Origin: Burkholderiales bacterium
Lineage (GTDB): Bacteria; Pseudomonadota; Gammaproteobacteria; Burkholderiales; Nitrosomonadaceae
Direction: 5' to 3'
DNA: 64,000 nucleotides
NCBI GenBank assembly: GCA_024235795.1
Contig: JACKLR010000002.1
Coordinates: 806,001 to 870,000, forward strand
A program made the position numbers and the translations under genes. This document shows, piece after piece, positions 1 through 8,046 of this stretch. The notes under the pieces are model-generated. The model saw only the letters and a program-made list of their open reading frames with translations. It was not told the DNA's origin and did not search any database. Every line of letters begins with the position of its first letter. The first letter of the stretch is position 1.

Positions 1-206
1 GGCGGGCAGACCGAGCACGTATGCGTTATCTATTCAGGTTGCAAAGGCTGGAGCAGAATAAATCGAAGTCTAAAGGAAAAGTGATACCAGAACGCCCATC
101 TACATCAGATAACCAAATCATGCCAAATCAGCAACGTAAGCAAGCCATCGTGCAGGCGGCATTAAAGCGTGCCGCTGCCATGCGTGTTCAGGCTGATAAC
201 AAATAA
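1..206 (+). CDS. rsxB: RsxB/RnfB electron-transport subunit, C-terminal end (partial)
   Basis: Only the last 67 codons are present. The open frame enters from the left edge (frame 3) and ends at TAA 204-206. The basic, Arg/Lys-rich tail starting RADRARMRYLFRL and the later QAALKRAAAMR stretch resemble the tail that follows the ferredoxin domain in betaproteobacterial RnfB/RsxB proteins. The ferredoxin cysteines lie outside the window. RnfB is the iron-sulfur subunit of a membrane ion-motive electron-transport complex. Its position directly upstream of nth is a common betaproteobacterial order. The name rests on tail character plus context, so it is moderately secure. The ATG at 21 is internal. 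Confidence 0.6.
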   Translation, partial: RADRARMRYLFRLQRLEQNKSKSKGKVIPERPSTSDNQIMPNQQRKQAIVQAALKRAAAMRVQADNK

Positions 207-228
207 TAGATGCAATTCAAATAATGCC

Positions 229-861
229 ATGAATTCAGCAAAAAGACATGCGTTGTTTGCCTGTTTGAGATCCGTTAATCCGCATCCGACAACCGAGCTC
301 GAATACCGCACCCCATTTGAACTATTGATAGCAGTCATACTGTCTGCACAAGCGACCGATAAGCGTGTTAATCTGGCGACGCGGGAGCTTTTTGCTAGAG
401 CGAATACGCCGCAAAAAATGCTTGAATTTGGTGAAGCAGCATTACTTGAATCGATTAAAAGCATTGGTCTTTATAAAACAAAAGCAAAAAATATTCTGGC
501 AACCTGTGCGTTGTTAATTGACCAACATCAGGGTGAAGTGCCGCGCATACGTGAACAGCTGGAAAAACTGCCGGGTGTGGGCCGTAAAACAGCAAATGTA
601 ATACTAAATACCGCATTCGGCGAGCCCACAATCGCAGTTGACACCCATATTTTCCGTGTTGCCAATCGCACCGGGCTTGCGCGGGGTAAAACTGTCTTGG
701 AAGTGGAATTGAAACTGCTAAAGGTGGTGCCCAAGGAATTCAAACATGATGCGCATCACTGGTTGATTCTGCATGGCCGGTATGTCTGTAAAGCCCGGAA
801 ACCGGAATGCAAACGTTGCGTCATTTGTCATTTATGTGAATTCAAGGAAAAAACGGCTTAA
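229..861 (+). CDS. nth: Endonuclease III (DNA glycosylase/AP lyase)
   Basis: Base-excision repair enzyme that removes oxidised pyrimidines and nicks the abasic site. The 210-residue product begins at ATG 229; the open frame extends 20 codons further upstream but overlaps the rsxB end and adds no family sequence. The helix-hairpin-helix LPGVGRKTANVI carries catalytic Lys120, and the following VDTH carries Asp138. Four cysteines at 187, 194, 197 and 203 form the C-x6-C-x2-C-x5-C [4Fe-4S] site. All these positions equal the E. coli numbering, which supports the chosen start. It lies 22 bp downstream of the rsxB stop, so the two are probably cotranscribed. Function is secure. Confidence 0.96.
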   Translation: MNSAKRHALFACLRSVNPHPTTELEYRTPFELLIAVILSAQATDKRVNLATRELFARANTPQKMLEFGEAALLESIKSIGLYKTKAKNILATCALLIDQHQGEVPRIREQLEKLPGVGRKTANVILNTAFGEPTIAVDTHIFRVANRTGLARGKTVLEVELKLLKVVPKEFKHDAHHWLILHGRYVCKARKPECKRCVICHLCEFKEKTA

Positions 862-937
862 CAGCTTGTTAAAACATAGATTTATAAAGTGAAACATACC
901 GCGGCTCATAACGTATCGAATAATTTATTATAGAAAA

Positions 938-1384
938 ATGTTTACACCAACCCGAAATCAAGCACGCCAGCTATTTTTCGATACATGGCGTAAATACCGT
1001 CAACAGGAAATACTGACGGGTATTGAGCAAATTGCGCTGGACGTTATTCTGCTTCACCCGGAGTATCATGGCATACTGGAAGACGATGAGCGTTACCGCG
1101 ATAAGGATTACCTGCCTGAAATGGGTGATACCAACCCATTTTTGCATATGAGCATGCATATTGCGATCAAAGAACAACTGTCCATAAACCAGCCGATCGG
1201 CATCTGCGAACGTTTTCTGCGATTACAGGAACAAACCGGAAACGAGCATGATGCGGCACATCAGGTTATGGAATGTCTGGCTGAAATGCTGTGGCTGGCT
1301 CAGCGCAATCAAACCGCGCCGGATGCCGCAGTTTATTTTGATTGTCTGGATAAACAGCTAGTGTCATCAAAAAAGCGTTTATAA
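938..1384 (+). CDS. DUF1841 family protein
   Basis: A 148-residue soluble protein without signal peptide or membrane segment. The sequence MFTPTRNQARQLFFDTWRK, the HPEYH stretch, the NPFLHMSMH segment and the C-terminal HQVMECLAEMLW helix match the DUF1841 family, which is common in Beta- and Gammaproteobacteria and often sits next to nth. Conserved His residues (HPEYH, LHMSMH) could bind a metal, but no activity is established for the family. It follows nth by 76 bp in the same direction and converges with the metallophosphoesterase gene. Confidence 0.85.
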   Translation: MFTPTRNQARQLFFDTWRKYRQQEILTGIEQIALDVILLHPEYHGILEDDERYRDKDYLPEMGDTNPFLHMSMHIAIKEQLSINQPIGICERFLRLQEQTGNEHDAAHQVMECLAEMLWLAQRNQTAPDAAVYFDCLDKQLVSSKKRL

Positions 1385-1416
1385 ACAGCACATCGTTTAG
1401 CCATACAGCCATACAA

Positions 1417-3060
1417 TCAGGTTCGTGGTTCGGAATGTCCGGTTTGATCCAGGGCGTCTTTGGCATCACTCCAATGGACGATATCTTCGACAAAATAATC
1501 AAAAGTTCGCGGCATCATGTGTTTTGTCTTTTCATTATAATTGATAATGTCCAGAATAAACAAAGCGCGCAACACGCTGCGCCGGCGATACCCGTTCTTT
1601 TTTCTGGGTATGATTTGATCACGCCAGGTGCCAAAATTGATATAGGTTGTTAGATGATCAGAACCCGTATCCAGTTCTTCCTGTAATGGCTGATGGGTAT
1701 GGCCTTCCCCGTGGATTTGAAAATTATAATGTTGATATGCCGGCATAAAACCCGGAAATTTTTTCATTATCGACAGTTTAACGCTGGGTTGTTGTAAACT
1801 GTCAAAAAATGCGAGTATGCGCATCAAACCTGCAATAGATTTGATTTCCAGTCCATGACCGAATGACTTCATGATTTCCAGAAAACGTTTTGCAAGTTTG
1901 AGTCCTTTTCTGCGCAATAAAGGGGATGACTGATAGGTGAAATCCCAACTGAGCCAGTCAATAATGCACTCGTACAAGGTCGTCTCGATAATTTTAATGG
2001 CGTTTTGTTCTTTTTTCTGCGCGCGCATTTTTGCGGCTTCATTGAGGATTCTGTTTATTGCGCCATAAGTAGGGCGGTAAAGATCAAGTTCATCGAGAAT
2101 GCTGATCAGACGCGGGTCATAATAGTTGGCGTCATCAAGTTTTTTCTTAGTTTTGTAAATAAAGGTTGACAGTACACCGGCGGCAACCGAATCGCCGAAA
2201 CAGGGTTCGAAAAAAGGCGAAAATTGCAATTGTTGCCAGGTTTCAATTTGCCAGCCTTGGGTGGTTTTCCAGCCAGGCTTACCATCATGAGCCTTAATAT
2301 TTCGGCTGTTTGCTTCGTCGCGCCACTGTCCATGCGTGGTAAAAAATCTGAAGCCGGTATCGCCGTAATAAAAAGGCAAATAGGGAGCCCGGTCTGGATC
2401 CAGAAACATTGATTCATCTCCGTACATTCGACCCAGTGTCTTGCGCTCCGTTTCCGGAATCTGACTGATGCTGCGCCCCAGTGCCTTTTCATAAAAATAT
2501 TTCAGTGCTTCAGTGTCACAAAACAGTTCTTTATCATGATTGCCGATCATAATCACTATTTTGGCTTTAATCTCACTCAGTAGACTTTCCTGTTTGAGTT
2601 TGCTTTCCAGTTCCCGCAGCCATTTGAAAAAGAATGCATGTTGTTTTTCAACAATATCTTTGATTATGGCATTGACGACTGCTGAGAATTCTTCCTTTCT
2701 ATGCCGTTCCCAGGGATAGATGGGTGGTTCATGCGCCGCCCATTTGCTGCTGCGGATCATGTCGACAATATCACCATCGAGCACAAAAACCAGTTCGTCG
2801 ATTGCGTATCGTATACAACGCTCTTTAATGGTGTCATAAAATGAATTCCAGGTGGTGTCACTTAAATTCTGAAAACCTACTGTACCATCTGTTAAATGGA
2901 TATCACTGACGCTGACACAAAGGCGGTTTCCCCGTTCTTCGGGTGATACGTCAATTTCGAGAAAACGTTTCTCTGCCTTGCCAAAAGCGACTGCCTTACG
3001 CATTTTGTCAATGAGTCCGGCCTGTATTTTGTCTTTTTTATCGGTATGCGTGGAATTCAT
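1417..3060 (-). CDS. Calcineurin-like metallophosphoesterase
   Basis: Predicted cytosolic metal-dependent phosphoesterase of 547 residues. The dimetal motifs appear in order: SDIH (D-x-H), GDIVD, GNHD, a THGQW histidine and a late GEGHTHQP. There is no signal peptide. About 200 residues between GNHD and the final histidines exceed the minimal fold and probably form a helical insertion. The start is taken at 3060 because AAGGAG lies 11 bases upstream; the open frame extends 38 codons further without family-like sequence. The substrate cannot be read from the sequence. The gene stands alone, convergent with DUF1841 and divergent from the GNAT gene. Confidence 0.85.
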   Translation of the reverse strand: MNSTHTDKKDKIQAGLIDKMRKAVAFGKAEKRFLEIDVSPEERGNRLCVSVSDIHLTDGTVGFQNLSDTTWNSFYDTIKERCIRYAIDELVFVLDGDIVDMIRSSKWAAHEPPIYPWERHRKEEFSAVVNAIIKDIVEKQHAFFFKWLRELESKLKQESLLSEIKAKIVIMIGNHDKELFCDTEALKYFYEKALGRSISQIPETERKTLGRMYGDESMFLDPDRAPYLPFYYGDTGFRFFTTHGQWRDEANSRNIKAHDGKPGWKTTQGWQIETWQQLQFSPFFEPCFGDSVAAGVLSTFIYKTKKKLDDANYYDPRLISILDELDLYRPTYGAINRILNEAAKMRAQKKEQNAIKIIETTLYECIIDWLSWDFTYQSSPLLRRKGLKLAKRFLEIMKSFGHGLEIKSIAGLMRILAFFDSLQQPSVKLSIMKKFPGFMPAYQHYNFQIHGEGHTHQPLQEELDTGSDHLTTYINFGTWRDQIIPRKKNGYRRRSVLRALFILDIINYNEKTKHMMPRTFDYFVEDIVHWSDAKDALDQTGHSEPRT

Positions 3061-3218
3061 TGTTGTATAAGCTCCTTTTATGCACCTGCGAAAAACGTTT
3101 AAAATATCCGTGGATATTCCAGAATTTACCAGCTTTCTTTTCGGGAAGCACGGGTAAATTTGATCCGGGGGCAACGATTTAATTTCAGACCAAAATAAGG
3201 AGAGTGACCCATTTGCCG

Positions 3219-3656
3219 ATGACTATCCGGATTCGACCTGTTGAACAATCAGACTATGACTGGCTGCTCGATCTGCATCATACCGTTTACCGTGAGCTGA
3301 TCATTAATGAATTCGGCTACTGGGATGATGACGAAGAGCTTGGTTTATTCCTTGAAGCCTGGGAAACAAAAAAAATCGATATTATTCTGAAGCAGGATAA
3401 ACCTGTTGGCATGTTTATTATTCAACGGCAGGACGACTACCTGTGGCTGGATGAAATTCAGGTTGAGCCGCAGTTTCAGAACCAAGGGATAGGAACAGAA
3501 ATCATTATGCAGCTCATTCTTCGAGCACGAAAAATAAGCCTGCCAATTCGTTTACGTGTGTTGCACGCCAACCAGGGCGCTTACCGGCTGTATCGAAAAC
3601 TCGGATTTCAAAACATTTGCCGTGCCGAACATCACAATGTGATGGAGCTGTATTAG
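3219..3656 (+). CDS. GNAT-family N-acetyltransferase
   Basis: A 145-residue single-domain acetyltransferase. The acetyl-CoA motif A is visible as IQVEPQFQNQGIGTEI (Q-x-x-G-x-G type), followed by a typical motif B (LRVLHANQGAYRLYRKLGF). Acceptor substrate unknown; proteins of this type acetylate small molecules or protein N-termini. The start is uncertain: AAGGAG at 3197-3202 is too close for GTG 3204, 10 bases from TTG 3213 and 16 from ATG 3219. ATG was chosen, and all options differ only by a few N-terminal residues. The gene is monocistronic by position. Confidence 0.85.
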   Translation: MTIRIRPVEQSDYDWLLDLHHTVYRELIINEFGYWDDDEELGLFLEAWETKKIDIILKQDKPVGMFIIQRQDDYLWLDEIQVEPQFQNQGIGTEIIMQLILRARKISLPIRLRVLHANQGAYRLYRKLGFQNICRAEHHNVMELY

Positions 3657-3830
3657 ATGAGTACTCAGCAGTTTCTAATGTTGTTGAACAATCGTTTTTG
3701 CCGATCGTTACACGACACTCCCTAGAATTGTTATTTAATTATTAATGCGGAAATAATCCGGTTAAGGTTTACGTACTTTTCACAGGCAGTAATCCGGGTG
3801 AAACTTGGTTGCACATGTAGGAGAATCGAA

Positions 3831-4211
3831 ATGGATCAAAGCAAAGAGAAAATTACTGTTTATTATGACGGCGCCTGCCCAAGTTGCATAAAAGATCGGG
3901 AAAGTTACGAAAAAATGGCGGGAAAAGCAGGTCAGGATGTGTGTTGGTTTGATATATCCGGACAGGATAAACAATTGCGTAACCTTGGTATCGATCCCTA
4001 CAAAGCGATGACAGAGCTGCATGTCCGCGATCAGAATCAACAGGTGTTGTCTGAATTGGATGCCTATATTTTGTTGATGAATCGTGTGCCACGTCTCAAA
4101 CCGCTAGCCTGGTTGATTGGTTTGCCAGTAATTCGCCCTGTATTGTCAGTGCTTTACCGATGGACGGTTAAAAGGCGTTTGAGGTCGAGTGGTCGTTTGC
4201 GGTTAAAATAA
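3831..4211 (+). CDS. DUF393 (DCC family) thiol-disulfide oxidoreductase-like protein
   Basis: A 126-residue protein opening with a strand and the hallmark YYDGACPSC, giving a CxxC pair at Cys16/Cys19 in a thioredoxin-like setting. This is the DCC motif of DUF393 proteins, which are presumed redox proteins. The C-terminal third contains a hydrophobic segment (LAWLIGLPVIRPVLSVLYRW) ending in a strongly basic tail, which may associate with the membrane. The start ATG 3831 is supported by TAGGAG 7 bases upstream; the longer frame upstream is not needed. Partner proteins are not evident nearby. Confidence 0.85.
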   Translation: MDQSKEKITVYYDGACPSCIKDRESYEKMAGKAGQDVCWFDISGQDKQLRNLGIDPYKAMTELHVRDQNQQVLSELDAYILLMNRVPRLKPLAWLIGLPVIRPVLSVLYRWTVKRRLRSSGRLRLK

Positions 4212-4309
4212 GAATATACAGAACGGGTATTTGATTTTTGGCCACTGGGTGTTTTTAAATTAATTTACGAAGCGCTGCCAGAGTAAGATTACGATAGTGC
4301 TGTCTGAGT

Positions 4310-4323
4310 TTGATCTAAATCAG
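4310..4323. promoter_or_regulatory. FNR/NnrR-type box (candidate)
   Basis: TTGATCTAAATCAG matches the FNR/CRP-family dyad TTGAT-N4-ATCAA at 9 of 10 defined positions. It lies 108 bp upstream of the YdcH-like gene, close enough to control it if transcription starts some 40 bp downstream of the box. It could respond to oxygen or nitric oxide. A single imperfect match can occur by chance. Confidence 0.4.
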
Positions 4324-4430
4324 TATAGATTTTTTCGACAAGACTACCATTCAAATAAATAGTAAATAAACAAATTTCGAGTTTTTTATAAAGGCTAAAA
4401 ATTCGATCAATAAATTATAAAGGGGGTTAG

Positions 4431-4673
4431 ATGATACCCGAGAAGCATGATTTACATCATGAATTTCCTGAATACCATGATCGTATTCATGAATTGAAAA
4501 TTAATAATGCACATTTTGCGAAAATGTTTGAACAATATCACGATGTTAATCGCGAAGTCCGCCGCATAGAAGAGGGTGTGGAGAGCACATCCGATCAATA
4601 TCTGGAGGATTTAAAAAAGAAACGCCTTTTGCTGAAGGATCAGTTGTATGAAATGATACGTCATACACAGTAG
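4431..4673 (+). CDS. YdcH-like DUF465 protein
   Basis: An 80-residue, highly charged, all-helical protein. It matches the small DUF465 (YdcH) family in length and in the pattern PEYHDRIHELKINNAHFAKMF followed by a second charged helix ending ...LLLKDQLYEMI. The family forms short coiled-coil dimers and has no established activity. ATG 4431 is preceded by AAAGGGGG, a strong ribosome-binding site. A possible FNR-type box lies upstream and a hairpin pair downstream. Confidence 0.85.
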   Translation: MIPEKHDLHHEFPEYHDRIHELKINNAHFAKMFEQYHDVNREVRRIEEGVESTSDQYLEDLKKKRLLLKDQLYEMIRHTQ

Positions 4674-4691
4674 TTGAAATAGGAGTATCCC

Positions 4692-4765
4692 AAACAGAAA
4701 TCTGTTTTAGACGCTTAGCCAATTACAAGTTTTTCCCGTATTTGTACATTTCCAGCTAAGCGTCT
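4692..4765. terminator. Bidirectional terminator region between convergent genes
   Basis: Two inverted repeats follow the YdcH gene. The first, at 4692-4707, is a 7-bp stem (AAACAGA/TCTGTTT) with a 2-base loop and trailing T residues. The second is an 11-bp perfect stem (4709-4719 with 4755-4765, AGACGCTTAGC) with a 35-base loop, followed by TTATTTTT. Their position between two convergent genes fits termination from both sides. Confidence 0.6.
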
Positions 4766-4776
4766 TTATTTTTGGT

Positions 4777-5937
4777 TTATCCGCCAGATACAATTTGGTT
4801 GCGCCCCAGTTCTTTTGCTTTGTAAAGTCGGGAATCTGCGGTAGACATAAGACTATCAAGGGTATCAGTTTCTGTTGGTATTTTAGTGATGGCGCCAATG
4901 GAGATAGTCAGGAACTGGGCAACATCACTGAATTTGTTTGGAATTTGTAGGCTTTCGATTTCCTTTCTAATGATCTCGGCGAATTCTTGTGTTCCCCGGC
5001 AGTTAAGATTTGCTGAAATGATGCCAAATTCTTCGCCGCCAAGCCGAAAAATGAAATCACCGGGGCGTTGACAGAGTTCTTTTAATTTGTGGCTTGTTTT
5101 GATCAATATCCGGTCGCCTTCGCTATGTCCATAATTGTCATTGATTTTTTTGAAAAAATCGATGTCCAGTATCAATAAAGCAAAATAGGTTTTTTCGCGT
5201 CTGGCGCGATTGAGTTCGCGTGCAAATACATGATTGAAATGTCGGCGATTAAACAAGCCTGTTAACTGGTCAGTTATCGCCAGTGATTCCAGCCTTAAAT
5301 TGGCTTTGCGTAACTCCCGGTTAGTCTTGTTCAGCGCATTCTCAATTTTTTGACGTTCATGGCTTTCACGCATCAATGCCAGCGTTCTGGACGAAAGGCT
5401 GTCGTACATCGTCATCACGGTTTCTATAAGTGCTCGGATAGAACCATTCATTTTTTTGTCGGCCGCAGCCTTTGCTTCTTCAAAGCTCAACCCTTTGTTG
5501 ATATTATGAACGAGAAGCGCCATGCGTTTGTCGTTGTCCATAATATGGAATGCCAGCCAGCGAATAAGGAATAGCATGATGCTTTCGATGATTTCGGTTT
5601 GCGGTTTTCTGATTTCTTGTTCTTTAAGTGCCATCACTTTCGGTAGAAAAGAAGAATGACTGATTTGGTGCGAAGACAACCATGAGTCACTACCGAAATA
5701 TTCCGCCCAAATTTCTTCTTCGGATTCAAAATGAAATTCTGCATATTTGGTCAGATTGTCAAAAACACCGTTAATTTCTATAGAGTTGCCGCGTACCAGG
5801 GAAGTCGCCAGTTTGTTCAACAAAGAAACCAGCTGTTTATGTTGCTCATCGATAAGAGGTATACCTGTTTCAAAATTTTTGTTCCAAGGAAAAACTTCAA
5901 TATCATTATGAAAGTTATTAATTTTATGACTTTTCAT
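4777..5937 (-). CDS. Hemerythrin-GGDEF diguanylate cyclase
   Basis: A 386-residue cytosolic sensor enzyme predicted to make cyclic di-GMP. Residues 20-150 form a bacteriohemerythrin domain with the diiron ligands in order: His33, His69, Glu73, His90, His94, His131 and Asp136. A coiled linker (about 185-220) leads to a GGDEF domain whose active-site signature is GGEEF at 300-304. An RxxD inhibitory site (RPGD, 291-294) lies exactly five residues upstream, so product feedback is expected. The diiron site can bind O2 or NO, so cyclase activity probably follows oxygen, NO or redox state. It is transcribed alone, divergent from the M32 peptidase. Confidence 0.92.
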   Translation of the reverse strand: MKSHKINNFHNDIEVFPWNKNFETGIPLIDEQHKQLVSLLNKLATSLVRGNSIEINGVFDNLTKYAEFHFESEEEIWAEYFGSDSWLSSHQISHSSFLPKVMALKEQEIRKPQTEIIESIMLFLIRWLAFHIMDNDKRMALLVHNINKGLSFEEAKAAADKKMNGSIRALIETVMTMYDSLSSRTLALMRESHERQKIENALNKTNRELRKANLRLESLAITDQLTGLFNRRHFNHVFARELNRARREKTYFALLILDIDFFKKINDNYGHSEGDRILIKTSHKLKELCQRPGDFIFRLGGEEFGIISANLNCRGTQEFAEIIRKEIESLQIPNKFSDVAQFLTISIGAITKIPTETDTLDSLMSTADSRLYKAKELGRNQIVSGG

Positions 5938-6258
5938 TAGAAAATAAAGACTTGGCTGCAGGTGCTAATAATGATGTTTAGTTTATTAAAGCAAATTGCT
6001 GAATATTTGAAAATTTTGTAATTCTAGCATTTTTAACGAAACATGTTTTGTTTTGCTCGTTTACATTTTTCTTTTCAATTGCGTACCATTGTCCAAGACA
6101 TGCTATCGATATTTCCTTGATAAAATATCCGTCGAGAACAGTCGCGGAAATTTTCGCAACACAGTTTTATGAAATTTTTGATGTTCGGTTTTATTTTTTT
6201 GTGTAAATTTATGCACCATTAAATCCTAAAATTAGAAATTTAGCGTGGTACAAGAAGA
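5938..6258. other. Divergent intergenic region, no gene seen
   Basis: This 321-bp AT-rich interval separates the divergent cyclase and carboxypeptidase genes and must contain both promoters. An imperfect dyad GATATTT...AAATATC is visible near 6110-6130. No convincing coding frame or RNA gene is seen. Confidence 0.5.
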
Positions 6259-7761
6259 ATGAATAATAATTATCAGAATCTGGTTCGGTGGCTTGAAGAA
6301 ATATCGCGATTGAATGGTGTGATGAGCACAATAGCGTGGGATCAGGAAGTCATGATGCCGGCTGGGGCTGCAGATGCACGCGCCAAACAGATTGCAGCGC
6401 TTGCCGGGGTAATTCATGAGCGCATGACAAATCCGGCTTTGGGTGAATGCCTGGATGAACTGCATAATCACCTTGGTGATTTCGATGCAATTGCGCTGTG
6501 TAATATTCAGGAAGCACGCAGGGATTTCGATTTGATGACGCGTATCCCCAATCAATTAGTCCAAGCGCTGGCTGAATTGGGTTCGCGCGGACATACTGTT
6601 TGGGTGCGGGCACGCAGGGAAAATAAATTTTCCGATTTTGCGCCGGTTCTTGATGAATTCCTGAAATTAAAAAAAGAATGGGCTGCATGTGCATTTCCGG
6701 ACTTGACCACCTATGACGCTAATATTGACCAGTTTGAGCGCGGCACAACTGCAGCTGAAATTGCTGTGATTTTTGAACAGTTAAAAGACACACTGATACC
6801 GCTTATTCATGAAATAAAAGAGCAATCCTATCAACCCGATACGACATTTCTGCACGGCCACTTCCCGGTTGAGAAACAGGCGGCGCTGGCGCGTAAAATC
6901 AGCGAGAATATCGGGTTTCAGTATGATAAAGGGCGCATGGATGTCTCTGTACACCCGTTTTGTGGTGGCAGTCACCCGACTGATGTACGCATAACGACAC
7001 GATACAATGAAAGCGATTTTGTCGAATCACTCTATGCCGTGATCCACGAGACCGGTCATGCACTCTATGAGCAGGGGCGTATGTTGGAATTCGGCGATTT
7101 GCCGGTTTCCGAATCGCTGACAATGGGTATTCATGAATCTCAGTCACTATTCTGGGAACGAATGATCGGACAAAGCAGAGAATTCTGCACACATTATTTT
7201 GCAACGATTTGTGAAGCGTTTCCCGGTAACCTGAAAAGAGCTACTGTCGATTCATTTTATCAGGCAATTAATGCATGCGCGCCCGGTTTTATTCGGGTAG
7301 AAGCCGACGAATTAACCTATCCATTGCACGTGATTTTGCGCTTTGAGATTGAAAAGGGCTTGTTTGATGGCAGCGTCGCCGTAGCTGATTTGCCAGAGGT
7401 CTGGAATGAAAAAATGGACACTTATCTGGGCATTAAACCGCCCACGGACACGCTTGGTGTGCTGCAGGATTCCCATTGGAGCAGCGGTGCTTTTGGTTAT
7501 TTTCCTTCCTACACATTAGGCGCGATATATGCCTGCCAGTTTTATAAGGCGATGCAGAAAGAATTGCCGGACACAGATAAAGCGATTGAATCCGGTAATT
7601 TCAAGCCAATTAAAGACTGGTTAAATGAAAATATTCATAGCCAGGGTCGGCGCAATTCCCCTCAGGAATTGGTGTTACGAATAGCGGGAGAGCCGCTAAA
7701 CCCGCAGCACTTGATTGATTATCTTAAGACTAAATACCGTGCGTTATATAGATTAGCGTGA
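6259..7761 (+). CDS. M32-family metallocarboxypeptidase (Taq type)
   Basis: A 500-residue cytosolic zinc carboxypeptidase. The zinc motif HETGH lies at residues 263-267 within AVIHETGHALYEQG. The later HESQSLFWERM and IRVEADELTYPLHVILRFEIE segments are characteristic of family M32, with the downstream Glu in HESQS a likely third zinc ligand. Length agrees with the family (about 500). It should trim residues from peptide C-termini in peptide turnover. ATG 6259 follows a weak AAGAAG. The gene is monocistronic by position. Confidence 0.93.
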   Translation: MNNNYQNLVRWLEEISRLNGVMSTIAWDQEVMMPAGAADARAKQIAALAGVIHERMTNPALGECLDELHNHLGDFDAIALCNIQEARRDFDLMTRIPNQLVQALAELGSRGHTVWVRARRENKFSDFAPVLDEFLKLKKEWAACAFPDLTTYDANIDQFERGTTAAEIAVIFEQLKDTLIPLIHEIKEQSYQPDTTFLHGHFPVEKQAALARKISENIGFQYDKGRMDVSVHPFCGGSHPTDVRITTRYNESDFVESLYAVIHETGHALYEQGRMLEFGDLPVSESLTMGIHESQSLFWERMIGQSREFCTHYFATICEAFPGNLKRATVDSFYQAINACAPGFIRVEADELTYPLHVILRFEIEKGLFDGSVAVADLPEVWNEKMDTYLGIKPPTDTLGVLQDSHWSSGAFGYFPSYTLGAIYACQFYKAMQKELPDTDKAIESGNFKPIKDWLNENIHSQGRRNSPQELVLRIAGEPLNPQHLIDYLKTKYRALYRLA

Positions 7762-7945
7762 TAATGACCGAAACAGTGTTGCGCTATAAAAACAGGCTGA
7801 GCTGGCATAAGCCAATTAAACCCACATTCTTGCCAATTAAATGTTCCGATTCGGGGCGCAAAGTTTACGCAATAAATTGATTTAAAATTAATTTTCAATG
7901 ACTCCCAAAAACATGATGAATTTGTTTCTAAATCTTTATGATATC

Positions 7946-7978
7946 TTTACAAATTCTTCACGAATTCTTCACATTTGC
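7946..7978 (+). promoter_or_regulatory. Three tandem 11-bp direct repeats, response-regulator operator (candidate)
   Basis: The sequence reads as three head-to-tail 11-mers: TTTACAAATTC, TTCACGAATTC and TTCACATTTGC, sharing TTYAC at 11-bp phase. Tandem 11-bp phased half-sites are the usual form of OmpR/PhoB-family operators. The array ends 68 bp upstream of the SulP start, where a promoter is expected. The cognate regulator is not identifiable here. Confidence 0.5.
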
Positions 7979-8046
7979 TGTGTTAAATTTTCGATGCGCA
8001 ACAAACAAAAACATTTAGATTCTTAAAATTGGGGAGAAAGTTTTAT

